DNA of 64,000 nucleotides from the NCBI GenBank assembly GCA_014529385.2, contig CM043949.1:111083977-111147976 (forward strand), read 5' to 3'. Below, piece after piece: positions 22,577-34,455 of this stretch. A model generated the notes under the pieces. That model was not told where the DNA came from, did no database searches, and saw only the letters and a list, made by a program, of their open reading frames with translations. The position numbers and the translations under genes are program-made. Each line of letters starts with the position of its first letter. Position 1 is the first letter of the stretch. This DNA is from Adiantum capillus-veneris (lineage: Eukaryota; Streptophyta; Polypodiopsida; Polypodiales; Pteridaceae).

Positions 22577-24016
22577 GGGTTGGGTCACATAAGGTCAAGG
22601 AGTGGAAAGTGGTTAGAGAGTGTGTGCACGGGGGCAGCGAGTGCGGAACAAGGTAAGTGCAAACGTGGATGCAAGCGAGGTTGAGCGGGCTCCGGTGGTC
22701 ACGGAAGCGGGGCGGGTGAAAATATGCACAAATGCAACAAAGTTAAAAGAATTTTCTCGAAAAGGTAAAATTACCCAAAAAAATAAAATACTAAAAACAA
22801 CTAGAAACTTAGCGATAGTTCATCGTTTCAAAATTTTTGTTTTGGATCGATTGTTCACATCAGATTTTTACAATTTCATCAATTTATGATAAAAGTTGAA
22901 CAATTCTAAGCACTAAATTAGCACAAAAAATACTAAAAGTGCCAGAAATTAACAAAATAATTACCAAAAATTAGTTGAATTCTTTTAGAAAAATATACAG
23001 CTCGTTCTATTTGATTTCTAGCACTTGGAACATCAAGATTACAATCCCAATCAATTTCCAATGCATTTGAAAATCAAATCGATGCAAAATTGACCGTTTT
23101 TGCCTCTTTTTTGCCCAATTTTGACCCAAAAATTAGCAAGCTTAATGATGTGATTAGGCAAACTTCTGCACATACGCTTAATTGTTGTGCTTTGAACTTT
23201 GCAATGCAATCAACTACACATCAATTTCCAAACAAGTACTAGTTCAATTATGTGTGCAAAAACTAGCAAAATTAAGCATGAATCCGGTAATTAGTGCACA
23301 CACGCAATTTCTACCACAATTTTGACGATATAACGGTGCAGTTTTAGCAATCAAAAAATCTGATCCATCATTTTCATCACATCATCAAACAAGTCATTGC
23401 CTTTCATAATTCTAATTGGCACCAATTAAACCATAATTAGCACTCGAAAGTGCACACTTTGTCTACACATGGATATACTAATTGCACTTAAATTTGCACT
23501 AATCTTTTGTGTAGTCAAACTTTAATTACACCTGCAAATCAAATCAGCAATTCAGTGGGTTAGTGCACTCACAATTTCATGAGCAACACGTCGATTTTCA
23601 ACTCCTATTGACGCCTACATACATGTGTGTGTACTAGCACCCGCTTAACGGCATTTCACCTATAATCAATTGAGCACAAAATCTCATGTGTAGCATCATT
23701 TTCAATGAAATTAAACACATAACAATAATAATCATGACTCTAATCAACAATTTCGCTATGTGTACCACAAAAACCACATGTGATTAGCGAGCCTAATTAG
23801 GGAAAATCCCTAATTACACACTCAAAAATCATTCAATTTTAGTCAATTTTTTACAATTTCATATCAAAAGAGTGATGAATCAACCTCTAATTAGATATAC
23901 ACACATGTAAAGCACTTGAATTAGTAGCAGATAAGTCAAAAATTAGTGAGAAATTGGGGGTTTTCTACCTAAACACTCGATTATACTTAAAAGATTTCCT
24001 CTAGCTTAGGCTACAG

Positions 24017-24034
24017 TCCCCGGCAACGGTGCCA
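24017..24034 (-). other. Retrotransposon primer-binding-site-like sequence
   Basis: Minus strand TGGCACCGTTGCCGGGGA. This is the recurrent plant Athila/Ogre-type PBS with one substitution, placed two bases from TGTTAACTCC. Confidence 0.5.
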
Positions 24035-24036
24035 AA

Positions 24037-24780
24037 TGTTAACTCCTTCGTAGCATAGCTCCAAATAATCAACAAAATTATCAATCCAAGGATGGTAGCG
24101 ACCCAACTAGGACATGGAAACATCACACATGGGTGATTGTGTGAGAGAAATGAGATAGACTTGAGTGGGAAAATCACATGAGATTATCTACAATAGGAAG
24201 AAGAGAGAACTAATGAAGGGGATTAATGTATGCACACACGCTAACCCTTATGCTAATCAAGGTTGCTAATGATTGTATTCTCTACTAATCCTCATGGTCA
24301 CATCCTAATCACAAGCTCATCCAAGCTCATGGAGTTATGATTAGAGCAATGCATGCACAAATCCTTAATCTACACACTAATCTAATCATGCACACACTAC
24401 TAGAATCAAATAGGGCAATCAAGAATTAGAGAGCGATTAGTTCTTAATCTACACCATCAAGACACTAATACACAACTTAATGAAAAACAAGAGAAAGTCA
24501 AAAAGACTCATCTTCATTATATGCATACAATCGGTCTGTCAAGAGAGTACATGCGGCTCCATACTTCCACCTCCATAGCCTCCTCCTTCTTCTTCTCTAC
24601 TCTAGGTTTCTCTCAAAATGATATCTCCCCTTTCACATGAGCTACATTCACTTATACACCTAGGGTTTTAAAAGTTATGGCCGGCCGCCCAAAGTACATG
24701 AAGTGAATAAAAAGATACAACTTGGAACTCATGAGCCCATGAATATATACATAGCAAATGGAAAAATAATATCCATGAGA
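24037..24780 (-). repeat. Probable LTR sequence of the decayed element; outer border unknown
   Basis: Begins TGTTAACTCC next to the PBS-like site, as an LTR inner end would. I see no matching ACA terminus or target duplication, and no gene in this stretch. Confidence 0.3.
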
Positions 24781-24788
24781 AGGTGAAA

Positions 24789-25808
24789 ATGGCTGCTGAC
24801 ATTGGATGCATCCAACAGGAGCACAACACCACAATCTTCACCGGCAAATTCAAAAGTGAAGATGGAAGTCGGGTGGAGTTGCAAATGCTACCGAAGGAAG
24901 TCTATGACGTAGCAGCTGAGCCAGCTACAAAAGAAGCCAACAGGAGGTTGGGATTTCAAGCAGTTTCTAATCAAGAACCATGTGAAGTAGATTTCCAAAG
25001 GGCTTACGAACTATTGTCCATGATTAAAGAGGATGGATCCACCCAGATCACAGAGCACCAAGGACAAAAGGTCGAGGTAGTCATCAACAAAGATATAGTG
25101 GCTGAAGCACTAAAGCTGCCAACAGAAGGTACGACGATGAGAACCAGAGATAGAAAAACAACTGGAACATTCACAAAGAGTACAATTGTTGCCACCTTCT
25201 CCAATCTTATGCTAAAGCAAGTAGAGATTTGCACCTGTCTATATCACCAACACTTCCACTTCCTCGCTAAGAAACCACCAAGGTACACGACCCCAAATCA
25301 TGTTGTGGCAACCACATTCACTCAAGTATTGAAGTCATGAGGTAGACAGACCATAGATCATGCTCAATATGTGCTTACAACACTCAAGAGCACAAACAAG
25401 GAAGCAAAAGTCACATACTTAGGAGCTCTAGAAGTCTTAACTCGAATTTCATACCACGCCATTCGGATGGCCGATAACTTTCAGCCAACCCCAAATAAAA
25501 ACACATGGATAATCGCTGAGAAATCTCAACCCTCTCCAGGAGCCACAAGATAAAAAAAGAAAGGGATTTATAAGTCAGATGAAGGGTCAGCTGAAAGCTC
25601 ACCTGAAGCCCATAGCAATGAAGAAAGTTCTGATAATGAAGAGAAAAGGGCAAGAAGGGAGATGATGAGAAAGGCAGTGGTCGCTCATCAAGAAAACCTC
25701 CACAAAACAAAGCAAGGTTCTAAAGGGAAAAGAAATCTTAAGAACGAAGTCGACAAGCTGCAGGACAGACTTCAGATCTATGGAATCCAAGGAAGTCAAG
25801 GGTACTAG
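24789..25808 (+). pseudogene. Transposon-associated hypothetical protein with two in-frame stops
   Basis: From the ATG at 24789 one frame runs to TAG at 25806-25808 (about 340 codons), interrupted by TGA at 25338-25340 and TAA at 25551-25553. The middle part (FQRAYELLSMIKEDGSTQI, VEVVINKDIVAEALKLP) resembles uncharacterised proteins that accompany plant retroelements (the so-called putative plant transposon protein group). The C-terminal part is charged and probably coiled coil (SNEESSDNEEKRARREMMRK, LKNEVDKLQDRLQIYG). Both stops are one C-to-T change from CGA or CAA. The family assignment is tentative; the decayed state is seen directly. Confidence 0.5.
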
Positions 25809-25814
25809 GAATAC

Positions 25815-27330
25815 ATCCGATTTGGTAGGGTGGTAGTGGATGTCAATGAAAACACGCTCCTTCTGTGAATACAAAAAATCAAACTGTGAATGTTTGATTT
25901 CCGCTACGTTGAAAACCATGGTTACAAGGGGATTGAGGTTTCTCTGCTGCACAGAGGACCATATCGCAACCCAGAACCTTGGAAGTAGAAAATGTATAAA
26001 CTCCTTGGTTTCTTGATGCACAATGGCTCTGCTAGTGCCTATCTTGAAGTTGCACAGGTTGACAAGTTTTGTGTTGGGATCATACGGCTCTCGAAACAAC
26101 AACAATCTATTGATGTCCAAAATAATTAGTCTCTGCAAACATTTTGTTAAAAAAAAAAGTAGTTATACAATCAACTGACTTTCATATTATTACACATTGA
26201 TTATTTCGAAAACAATCATGTCAATGTCTAGCAAAGGTCCATAATGGGTTTGCCTACCGTGGAGGTTGTCTTGTCTACCGTGGAGGTTGTCTTGTCCAGT
26301 GTTGACATCCTTGAGCTTGTTCTCGCCTGTCCCTTGTTCTTCTGCTATTTGAAACTCTTGTGTCTCCAGTGTTGAGGGCTCTATTGCACCTGAATTAGCT
26401 TCTACTGTGCTATGATTTGTTTGTGTGCTAGGCATAAATTACTCTTGATTTTCAAGCTCAACAGGTGGAATTGTGGGAGAGGTGTGCTCTGCTTGAGGTT
26501 TAGGGTGTTCTTTCTCAGCCCCTCCCTCTGCATAATCTTACTCCTTCTAAAACCCTCCAAGCACAGAGGGAGTCTCAACCTTTATTTCTTCCTCAACCCC
26601 TCGATCTGTGTGTTCTTGTTCCTGTGTGGGCTTCCCCTCATATGTAATTTTCTCCTTGTCAAACTCTTCCTCTACAACATTTCTCTTCTCAAAAGTTCCT
26701 CCCTCCTCTTGCTCCTATCCTTTCTCAGGTGACCTTATGAAATCTGTTTGTTGTTTTCCCTCATCAATCATTGTTAACTCTACAATGTGGTCATCCAATA
26801 GGGTCTATTCTATATCCATGCTCACAAGATGTGAAATTGAAAGCATATGCTTGATTAGGGTGGCACGGTATCGGTGAAAATATTGTAGTGTGTACTTCTC
26901 CAATGCACTCTGCAAAAGACAAAACGGAAAAAAAAGGAACTGAGACACATTTTTGTCCAAAACAATCACCATATTATAGTAATGTTGTGCAAAATTCCTA
27001 CCTTTGACATAAATGGCTTTAGTGCAAAGAAGCTCTGCACTATATACTCAGCATAGAGGAGGCACCTCCATTCACACGAGTTGGCATCCGTTTATCTAAG
27101 CACTGTGACTTCCTTAATTTCTGACTTGTACAGCTCTAGATTTCCGCATAGCCTTCCATATGCGTGCAACAATCTTTTTATGCATCTGCAAGTAGGAAAA
27201 GTTGGTATGAACCCAACACAATAACGATCTCCATCCTTTATTCAAAATAAAACCAATTTTTGATTCTCAATACTCACAATCTTAATTTTGGATGTGTTCC
27301 TTGAATTGAGTTTAGAGTCCAAATGTTAGC
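25815..27330 (-). pseudogene. Decayed multi-exon gene ending in an FCP1/NIF-like (HAD) domain
   Basis: Minus-strand exons with GT-AG borders can be followed: about 27281-27330, 27010-27186, 26190-26909 and 25815-26132. The last contains RLIILDINRLLLFREP, then FIHFLLPRFWVAIWSSVQQRN. This matches the start of FCP1 homology (NLI-interacting factor) phosphatase domains, which normally read LxLDxxGTL; here the DxDGT nucleophile motif is DINR, so catalysis is unlikely. The exon before it is acidic and Glu/Lys/Pro-rich and contains a 22-bp tandem repeat (26258-26297). The 27010-27186 exon (DANSCEWRCLLYAEYIV) weakly recalls Ulp1/C48 proteases. Stops in at least five places show it is a pseudogene. 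It is convergent with the plus-strand frame ending at 25808. Confidence 0.45.
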
Positions 27331-27686
27331 AGTAAGCTAACCCATGTAGCGTTTTTTAGGAGCTTCACTGTAAAAACACTTATTCTTTTGATAAATCAGG
27401 AATACTGTAACTCCTATTTGACGAGTGGATATTGTAATTTATGAGCCGGAGTTATAAGCTTTTAGATTGTATCAATTAATCCTTGGATAGAGCTCACATA
27501 TGATTAGTTTTTGACCTAAGAATCCTTGGCCAAGGTATAAAAGACAACTTTGTGAAGTTTTTATTAAGTTTTGCATAGCGAAATCCATGCGTGAGCTTAC
27601 AACACTCTTCTCTCTCCTTCTCCTGCTTCTATCTCCCTTGTTGGTTGTCACATTGCAGTGTCGTCTATTGCGTTGCAACCACATGT
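27331..27686 (+). mobile_element. Possible short LTR or promoter-like sequence
   Basis: Starts TGTTAGCAGTAAGC directly at the edge of the decayed exon, contains GTATAAAAG at 27535-27543 followed by a CT-rich leader, and could end at the ACA before 27687. This layout resembles a Ty1/copia LTR, but no target duplication is visible. A plus-strand gene promoter is an alternative. Confidence 0.25.
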
Positions 27687-27690
27687 AAGA

Positions 27691-28529
27691 GCTCTATGCA
27701 TTGACATAAGCATATCACGATAAATTGTAGCATTTGACATCGTCAATCTGCAGCCTATATTTCATCATAAGTAGGAATTCAAGCTAGGAAATCACAAAGT
27801 AAGTATAGGCTAGGTATCGGGACATCATTGCTAAGCATTTAGATGCATTTGGGGCCAAAAACGACTAGGTCGAAATCTCATTGTGCTGTTAATAATCGCA
27901 TTTTTTTCCACTCATTGAAAGTGATATTTGAGACCATAAGAATGTGTGCTTAGGTATTATATATTTGTCCGAAGTTTTATAGCATTCAGATGTTGGTTGA
28001 AGCTGTAAGGATCATGGTTTGCCTGTTGATTAGCGACTAGCTTTTAATAACTTAGGTCATTTGAGTGTAGCTTGAATTAGATGCGAGTTGTCTGTTGTTT
28101 TCTGAGAGATTGACACTCTCTTGTAGCCTCCATGCACTAGTCGAGCCACCTTCATCCCATGGATTGACAATTATGTTCATGGTTCTTGCTATGTCTACAA
28201 TAAGATAAGAGTGATTTTAGGAAGCCCATCCACACCAGACGACTGGCTTGTCAAGTTCAATGCAAACCAGGCTCTAGTGGTGGTTGCTCTCATATGGGCA
28301 ATTTATGGTTGCTACTTGCAGCATTGGACAATGGGCAAGCCACTTCTAGAATGTGCCAATAGGAATTTTTTTCATTCTGAGAAAGACAAAAATCTGGGAA
28401 ACCAAAATATATATTTTTGCATGACTTTTTGTGCACGTAGCTTCCTCTTGATTAAACTACAAGACAATTTAGTTGTTAATCTCTAGCCTCAAGGTTGAAT
28501 AAAAATATGATGAAGCTGGTGAAAGCATC
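27691..28529. other. No recognisable gene
   Basis: Contains one 91-codon plus-strand ORF (28211-28486) with no start context or domain that I recognise. Confidence 0.4.
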
Positions 28530-28928
28530 TTACGTCAAGAAGATATAGACAATTGAATCTGTGATTTGAGCATCTAGATCCTGCAGTATATTGATATCCA
28601 TAGAATCTAATGCAAGTCTTCTTATACCATCTTCTAGCTGTATATCTACTATTAATCCTTCCTCCATAGATGATTCAATTTTGTTGTTGCTGACATCGAT
28701 TTTGTGTGTAAGAATGTGGTAGCCTTTAATCTCTTTTTCTATAGCATTTGCTAATTTTTCCTTCTCTTTCAGTTTATCCAGCTCCTCTGCACGCCGATTT
28801 TCTTGCTCAGCTCTAGCCATGGTATTCACATCATGGGTGACTTCTACAATCTTCACCTTTGCATGTGGCCTTGATGGAGGAATAAGAAAAATTTCCTTCA
28901 TTTTATTTGGGTTGGAGCAGTTTATCAT
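28530..28928 (-). CDS. Hypothetical coiled-coil ORF next to the H3-like gene
   Basis: A 132-codon minus-strand frame that begins inside the last codons of the H3-like gene, in another frame. Residues 30-70 are strongly charged and likely a coiled coil (MARAEQENRRAEELDKLKEKEK), followed by an Ile/Asp-rich tail. A stop lies just upstream of the first ATG. It could be a separate small gene, or a former extension of the H3-like protein now out of frame. No family recognised. Confidence 0.3.
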   Translation of the reverse strand: MINCSNPNKMKEIFLIPPSRPHAKVKIVEVTHDVNTMARAEQENRRAEELDKLKEKEKLANAIEKEIKGYHILTHKIDVSNNKIESSMEEGLIVDIQLEDGIRRLALDSMDINILQDLDAQITDSIVYIFLT

Positions 28929-29345
28929 ATCTCCACCTTATTGTTTTCAAGGTTTCATTGTCCTTGTCCATAATTGTTACCCTATGTGCATGTGCTGCAA
29001 CAATTCTTATATCATTGAAATATTCTAGCAATAAATCTTTTACTGCCTCTTAAGTGCCAGCAGCTTAATAGGTTTCCATCTAATGGTGCCAAAACATGCC
29101 TCCTCACATATTGACCCGACTAGTCTTTGGAATGGAAGCTTTGGTACAAGAAGCTCAATACATTTTTGAGCCTTCTTGATTTCCTTGAACAGCTTGGTGT
29201 GTCTTTGTAACCTCTTCATCCTTGGCGCTTTCAAGATTTTCATGGGCTTTCCTGGTCTCTTGTTCTTACTAGCATATCTTCCTCCTTTAGCAACCAAACC
29301 CGGTCCTTTGCTTTCCTTTCTCGTAGTCGCCTTTGTTCTTGCCAT
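28903..29345 (-). pseudogene. Divergent histone H3 variant, CENH3-like, with one frameshift
   Basis: The ATG at 29345 starts MARTKATTRKESKG, an H3-type tail keeping K4, R8 and K9. The alpha-N/alpha-1 region reads [23 protein letters not shown], close to canonical [23 protein letters not shown]. The frame then stops at 29040. Shifting by one base at 29050-29051 restores the rest of the histone fold: EAVKDLLLEYFND, AAHAHRVTIMDKD, ending at TAA 28903-28905 (about 147 residues in total, against 136 for H3). Loop 1 is one residue longer than in H3, and the usual Phe is Trp (TIRWKP); both features are typical of plant CENH3. The lost base would complete a codon where H3 has Gln. H3 family membership is clear; the CENH3 relation is inferred. 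It could still be a young pseudogene or a sequencing error in a real gene. Confidence 0.8.
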
Positions 29346-29361
29346 TTACCTGTAAGGCAAT

Positions 29362-29478
<117 letters not shown>

Positions 29479-29628
29479 AGAAATGAAGGTCGCCAACCCC
29501 TATCTAATTCTAGCCCTCGTGACCACAACCCACAAGGCATAAGAGACAATCAGTAGAAGGCAGGAGAGGCCCAACACCACGCCCAGGTACACACACAATT
29601 TATCATTTTGTCAAAATGCTAAAGCAAG

Positions 29629-29631
<3 letters not shown>

Positions 29632-29708
<77 letters not shown>
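29632..29708. repeat. (GA)n microsatellite
   Basis: About 38 GA units. A short one lies at 30321-30347. Between 29709 and 31151 I see no gene, only short ORFs. Confidence 0.9.
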
Positions 29709-29711
<3 letters not shown>

Positions 29712-30316
29712 TCACTTCCCCTTCACAACCTAAATTTTGGGAGGCAAACCTAACATCGAAGGTTTCTCGCCATGAGCAAGCCAGGAGAACCTCCAGATCT
29801 CAAGAAATTTATGGACAAGAAGCTAAACACTAAGTTGAATGTGAATCGAGTGGTTGTCGGCACTACGTGGCTATGACTAGTTCATGAATCTGGTCCTTAA
29901 CGGAATAGTGGAAATGAATGGCAATGGTTGAAATGAGATAGGCATGGTGGTGATTAGGGGCAATAGTGTTGTGATGATTGAAGCCTTGGAACCTGCAAAT
30001 AGACCAGGAGCTTAAGTTGAAGTTTCAAAGTTTTCAAAATTACACTGGTGACATGTAACATGGGATGCCATAGGCAGTGAGTTCATGCATGCATTCTTTT
30101 GAAATTATCAAACTTAGAACAACTTCTCTTTTGATATAAAAAATTTAAGTTTATTGTTTGATGCGACATGGAGTAGTTTGCTGGTATCATATGATTGTTG
30201 GTAAAAACAATAATTCTAACTTTGAAGTTGTTGGGATGATTAAGCCTAGCAGAGGATTCTCTCTGCAAGATCTTTGCAGGAGTATGTGAAGGTTTTTGTA
30301 CTGGTAATACTTCACT

Positions 30317-30350
<34 letters not shown>

Positions 30351-31151
30351 TTGTTAGTGATTGCAGAACATGATGGAGCTGGTTATGGATTTGGTTAAGA
30401 GTTAGCACCTATTGCATTGTGCTTGTGCTTCTTGGTCATCTTGCAACCCTATCCCTCCCTTGGCCTCGTCAATGATTGTGGATAATGACACCATCTCCGC
30501 CAACGAGATTTCCCTTCTTTGCTTAATGTGACTACCCTTGCCTATGTAGGTGTAAGCTAGCTTGAGTATGGAAAATTGTCATCAAGTCTCAATTGCCCCC
30601 ACGAGCTCTTTTGTTGTTAGTATCCCTCTCTGCTGTTTGAATGGGTGTGTTGTGTTGCTCACCATGTGGTGTTATTCTCTTGACCTTTGTAGCAAAAGTG
30701 TAGATAACTAGATGTTTCAGCATATGCTATGATAGTTTCTTCTTTGAAAAAATTGAAGAGTTGTTATTGGTAGTATATAACATATTGTAGTGCATGTGTA
30801 TGCTTAACTAGTTGAGTGATAGTCCGAAGGGAAGTGACATCATCAAAATGAAGCTTTCATTCTCCATATTTTCAAGAAAAGGAGATAGATTTATTTGGTA
30901 TCCCCTATGAAAGATACAAAATCATTTGTGAGCAGCTTATGGGAGCTTACTTGTCTCATTGTGGGGACATTAGCTAGAATTGTTTACAATGTTTTAGTGA
31001 GTTGTTTTCTTTTGAACCATATGCAGTTATGGTATCTTTGTCATTTCAAATGTTTCTTACTGCATCTATTTGTCTAGTTTGGAGCTTTGTGATGGTTGAA
31101 AGCTTGATTTTTGGAGCTGCACCTGAGCCGAGCCGGTCATGTAGAATCTCA

Positions 31152-31154
31152 CAA
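31152..31154. other. Unoccupied CACTA target site (CAA)
   Basis: The sequence GAATCTCACAAATACTTAG runs through without a transposon. In copies 1 and 3 the bases CAAATACTTAG directly follow a CACTA 3' terminus. It therefore shows the pre-insertion state and defines the 3-bp target duplication. Confidence 0.9.
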
Positions 31155-34100
31155 ATACTTAGTTTTGGTCATTGTAGTAACTTAGACTATACATGTATAG
31201 TCCATGTAGTGGATCATTTGAGATTTTCTATAGCTCTTTCATGTCCAGTCATTAACACTTGCTCGAAGCAAGTAGGGTTTCTCTCTATTGAACATGCATG
31301 CACGTCTTGTGACATGCATCTAAAATCAGATTGAGGTAGTCATGGAGGAGTTGATGCCAATGATCGAGTGAGTTCTCTACCAAGTTTTGCATCATTTAGT
31401 TTCTTTTGTGAAGGTCATGCTTTCAATTTGCTGAGAACTGCTATCATTTAGCCTTTTGGGGGACCAGTGAGATAGGTCGTAGTGCTACGAACATTAAAGA
31501 CTAGATGAACCAAAGTTGGACTTGGCTATCAATCATAGCACAAGCCTAGAGTAGACCAGAGAAAGATTTCAGCAGGTAGCAAGCAATGTGTTGGAGATGC
31601 TTGGTCTCATAGATCCCATTCTTTTGGTGAGTTGCAAGTTACGATAAGTACAATGGGATCATATTTGCATTGAAAAGTCCAATGCCCATGCAATTCTTTA
31701 GTTGTTGATACAACTACCCGGGGGATCACTATGTATAAATTTTATATATCACGTGCGTTCAAGGAATACTTTTAAACCCCTTATATTTGAATTTTTGACA
31801 TATAAAATGCACCCTTTTTCTATTCAATATGTAAAAAAAAATTCCCAATTCCATTTTATGGTACCCTTTTGTATGTGAAAATGTGAGAAAAAATAAAATT
31901 TAATACCCCCTTCTATTGCATACACATGATAGGCTCATAGCCCCCCCCCCCCGCGAGTGATACAACATGCATTGACTAGCTGTAGCAAAGCTGATTTCTC
32001 TCGAGTCAAGAACATGTTGCTCTGTGTATTTATTGAAGAGGCAAAACGAGACGACTGTGCATGTCTAATTGTTGAGCATTTACATCACCTTGTTTTGTTG
32101 GTTTTGCCTTTTGCAGGAATTTCCACACAAGCCACTCCTTGAAAGTTTTTCACATGTGTACAAAATCTTCTATGGGAATAAATAGCTACTAATAAGTAAG
32201 AAAGGGTCTTCCTACCTCATGATGACCTAGGGAAAGGAAAGAGTCACATGATCATGACAATTCTGTGACCGTGTAAAGTGTCAGCGTATTACATTGTCCA
32301 CAAAGGACTCATATGCTTGTAGACACCACATTTCGCATTGTTTGTTCAAACAACCATCTGGAAGGTCTTGTAAGCATTTTAGTGCATAGAAAAAGGCCTA
32401 TTTGAAGGTGGCAATCAAGAAAGACAAGCAAGACTTAAGCTTATCTAAAAATGTGACCCTTCATTTTTACATGTGCAGGCTCTCTATTGTATATTGAGTC
32501 AGAGTTTGAGTTGGATTCACATCCCCTATTGGAAGGTTTTGTTTCAATTGCATTGCTTGTGGGAGTTGCTTTAGGTCCAATGTAGCTTTTAAGGTCTGTC
32601 GTAAGGCTAGCTCTCTCAAGTTGCATCGATAGTGAGTCATCTGGGGATTGCGATGTTTAGCTTCATAACACTCATTTGTTCAATAGAATTCAAGGGTTTT
32701 TTTGGGATTACTTGCTTAACACTTTGATTCAATTTTGTTGTGTTGTATTGGCTCATAAGGTTCTTGTTTGAGGGTCATGATTGGCCCATTGTATATTATC
32801 CACATAATTAAATACATGGCTCGTAATTTGAGGATCATGATTGGCCCATTGTATATTATCCACATAATTAAATAGATGGCTGCCCAAAGTGAAAACGCAC
32901 CATTTTTACATGTGCTAGTGTTTTGCTTTACATTAAGTGTTCGCTTTGGAAGGATTTGTTGCAGTTGTATCGCTTATGGGAGCTGCTTTAAGTATCACCT
33001 TTGCAGGGTTAGGAGTAGATTGACTTGGACATTGCAAATTGATATGCATCTTTGTAATAGTGCATTGCTTGGGTGCTCTTTGTGTGTGATGTATTAGGTA
33101 ACCTTTTTATTGTATGTATCATGTAACGACTTCATCACAACCACATGTTATTGATTTGAACGTGTATTTGATGAGGATATTATAAAGTAGCTCATTTATC
33201 ATTGACTCTAAGTAGCACAATTTAGTACTTTTGAAGCTTATGAGTATGGCCTCGTGTCCAGTTCTAGGTTCCAGACACTAATGACCTTAGAAAATGTTTG
33301 GTAATGCAAAACATCAAAAGGTGTGCATCTATTTTTTGTGTTGTGCATGTAGCTTCTCACAAGTGGGCATTATTACTTGTGCATTGTCCATGCATTCTGT
33401 CAGGTTGGAAATGCCTATCTAATAGCTGGGTTGAGAATTTTCAATGTTGTTCATGATGGGCCCGTGAAGACGTAGAAAGAGAAATCAAGAACTGCTTATT
33501 TTTCATTCAACAACATAATAGGCTTAGTATGTGTAAGATAGGAGGGATTTTGGAAATACTTAAAAGCCCGAATGTAGGGGTTTATTTAAGTTATATAATA
33601 TCCATATATATCGTTAGGTCAATATGCATGGTTCCATATATAGGGGAGTATTGTCTTGAGGGTTGCATATTGTAACGTCTCCTCATAGGTAATAGTGAAT
33701 CCCTCGGGGTACAAGGTGGCTTGTGCTATAGTTCTAAGGCGAGGCTTGATCATCAATTTTCAGACATTCAACTTGTAGCATATGCGGGTAGCTGACCAAG
33801 GTGAGAAGATGGGTTGAAAATTCAAGATTTCCTCGCCTATGACTATGGGGAAATGGTGAGGAATGAGCTACGACAAGTGAGCACTAGACTAAGTTGCAAT
33901 GAAAATCAGTGATTATGAGAGTTTGGATGTAGGCTTGTGCTAGAAAGAGGTAGATACACGATTGACTTTTGTCACCCTTATTTGGGTAATGACCAATTCT
34001 AGAGTCCAATGTTGACCTTTGAAATAGAGTCTCCCTTAAATGAAGTTTTAGCTCAACCACACTCACTTAAAAGAGTCTAAGACTCCGGATCCAAAGATCT

Positions 34101-34413
34101 ACTCCTATTTTGTGCCAAGGATGATAATAAGGATCTCTATTCCAAGTTCATCATGGGTGGTGGCACATGTGCATATCCCATTGATGTCCTTGAGATAAAG
34201 ATAATTCAATGTACTTAAATATTCAAGGGAGATTGAATTAATAAAATTCTAATGCAAGGGATAAAATGCAATCAATTAATCTATTAGTGATGATTAAATA
34301 GAGGGACTAATAGTCCTAGGTATGTAACCATCGGCCCTAATACCACATGAAAGGGATTGGTTATGGTGGAAACGAGAGTGAATCAGTCATGGTGTGGTTA
34401 ATGTGGTAATGAG

Positions 34414-34455
<42 letters not shown>

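Larger units (their letters stand above)
19500..24036 (-). mobile_element. Decayed LTR-type retroelement on the minus strand (PBS plus gag-like ORFs)
   Basis: A primer-binding-site-like sequence at 24017-24034 reads TGGCACCGTTGCCGGGGA on the minus strand. This is one base off the TGGCGCC... PBS used by Athila/Ogre-like plant elements. The adjacent TGTTAACTCC at 24037 would be the inner LTR end. Downstream on the minus strand is a 2.4 kb AT-rich leader (21600-24016, no gene, with GT repeats), then three broken minus-strand ORFs (21194-21586, 20723-21037, 19776-20696). No reverse transcriptase or integrase was recognised, which would fit a large non-autonomous derivative. The outer LTR border and target duplications were not found. 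Confidence 0.4.

Noticed and set aside
22343-22656. Overlapping ORFs on both strands at the GT repeats
   Set aside because: Artefacts of the (GT)n tracts; no domain or codon pattern.
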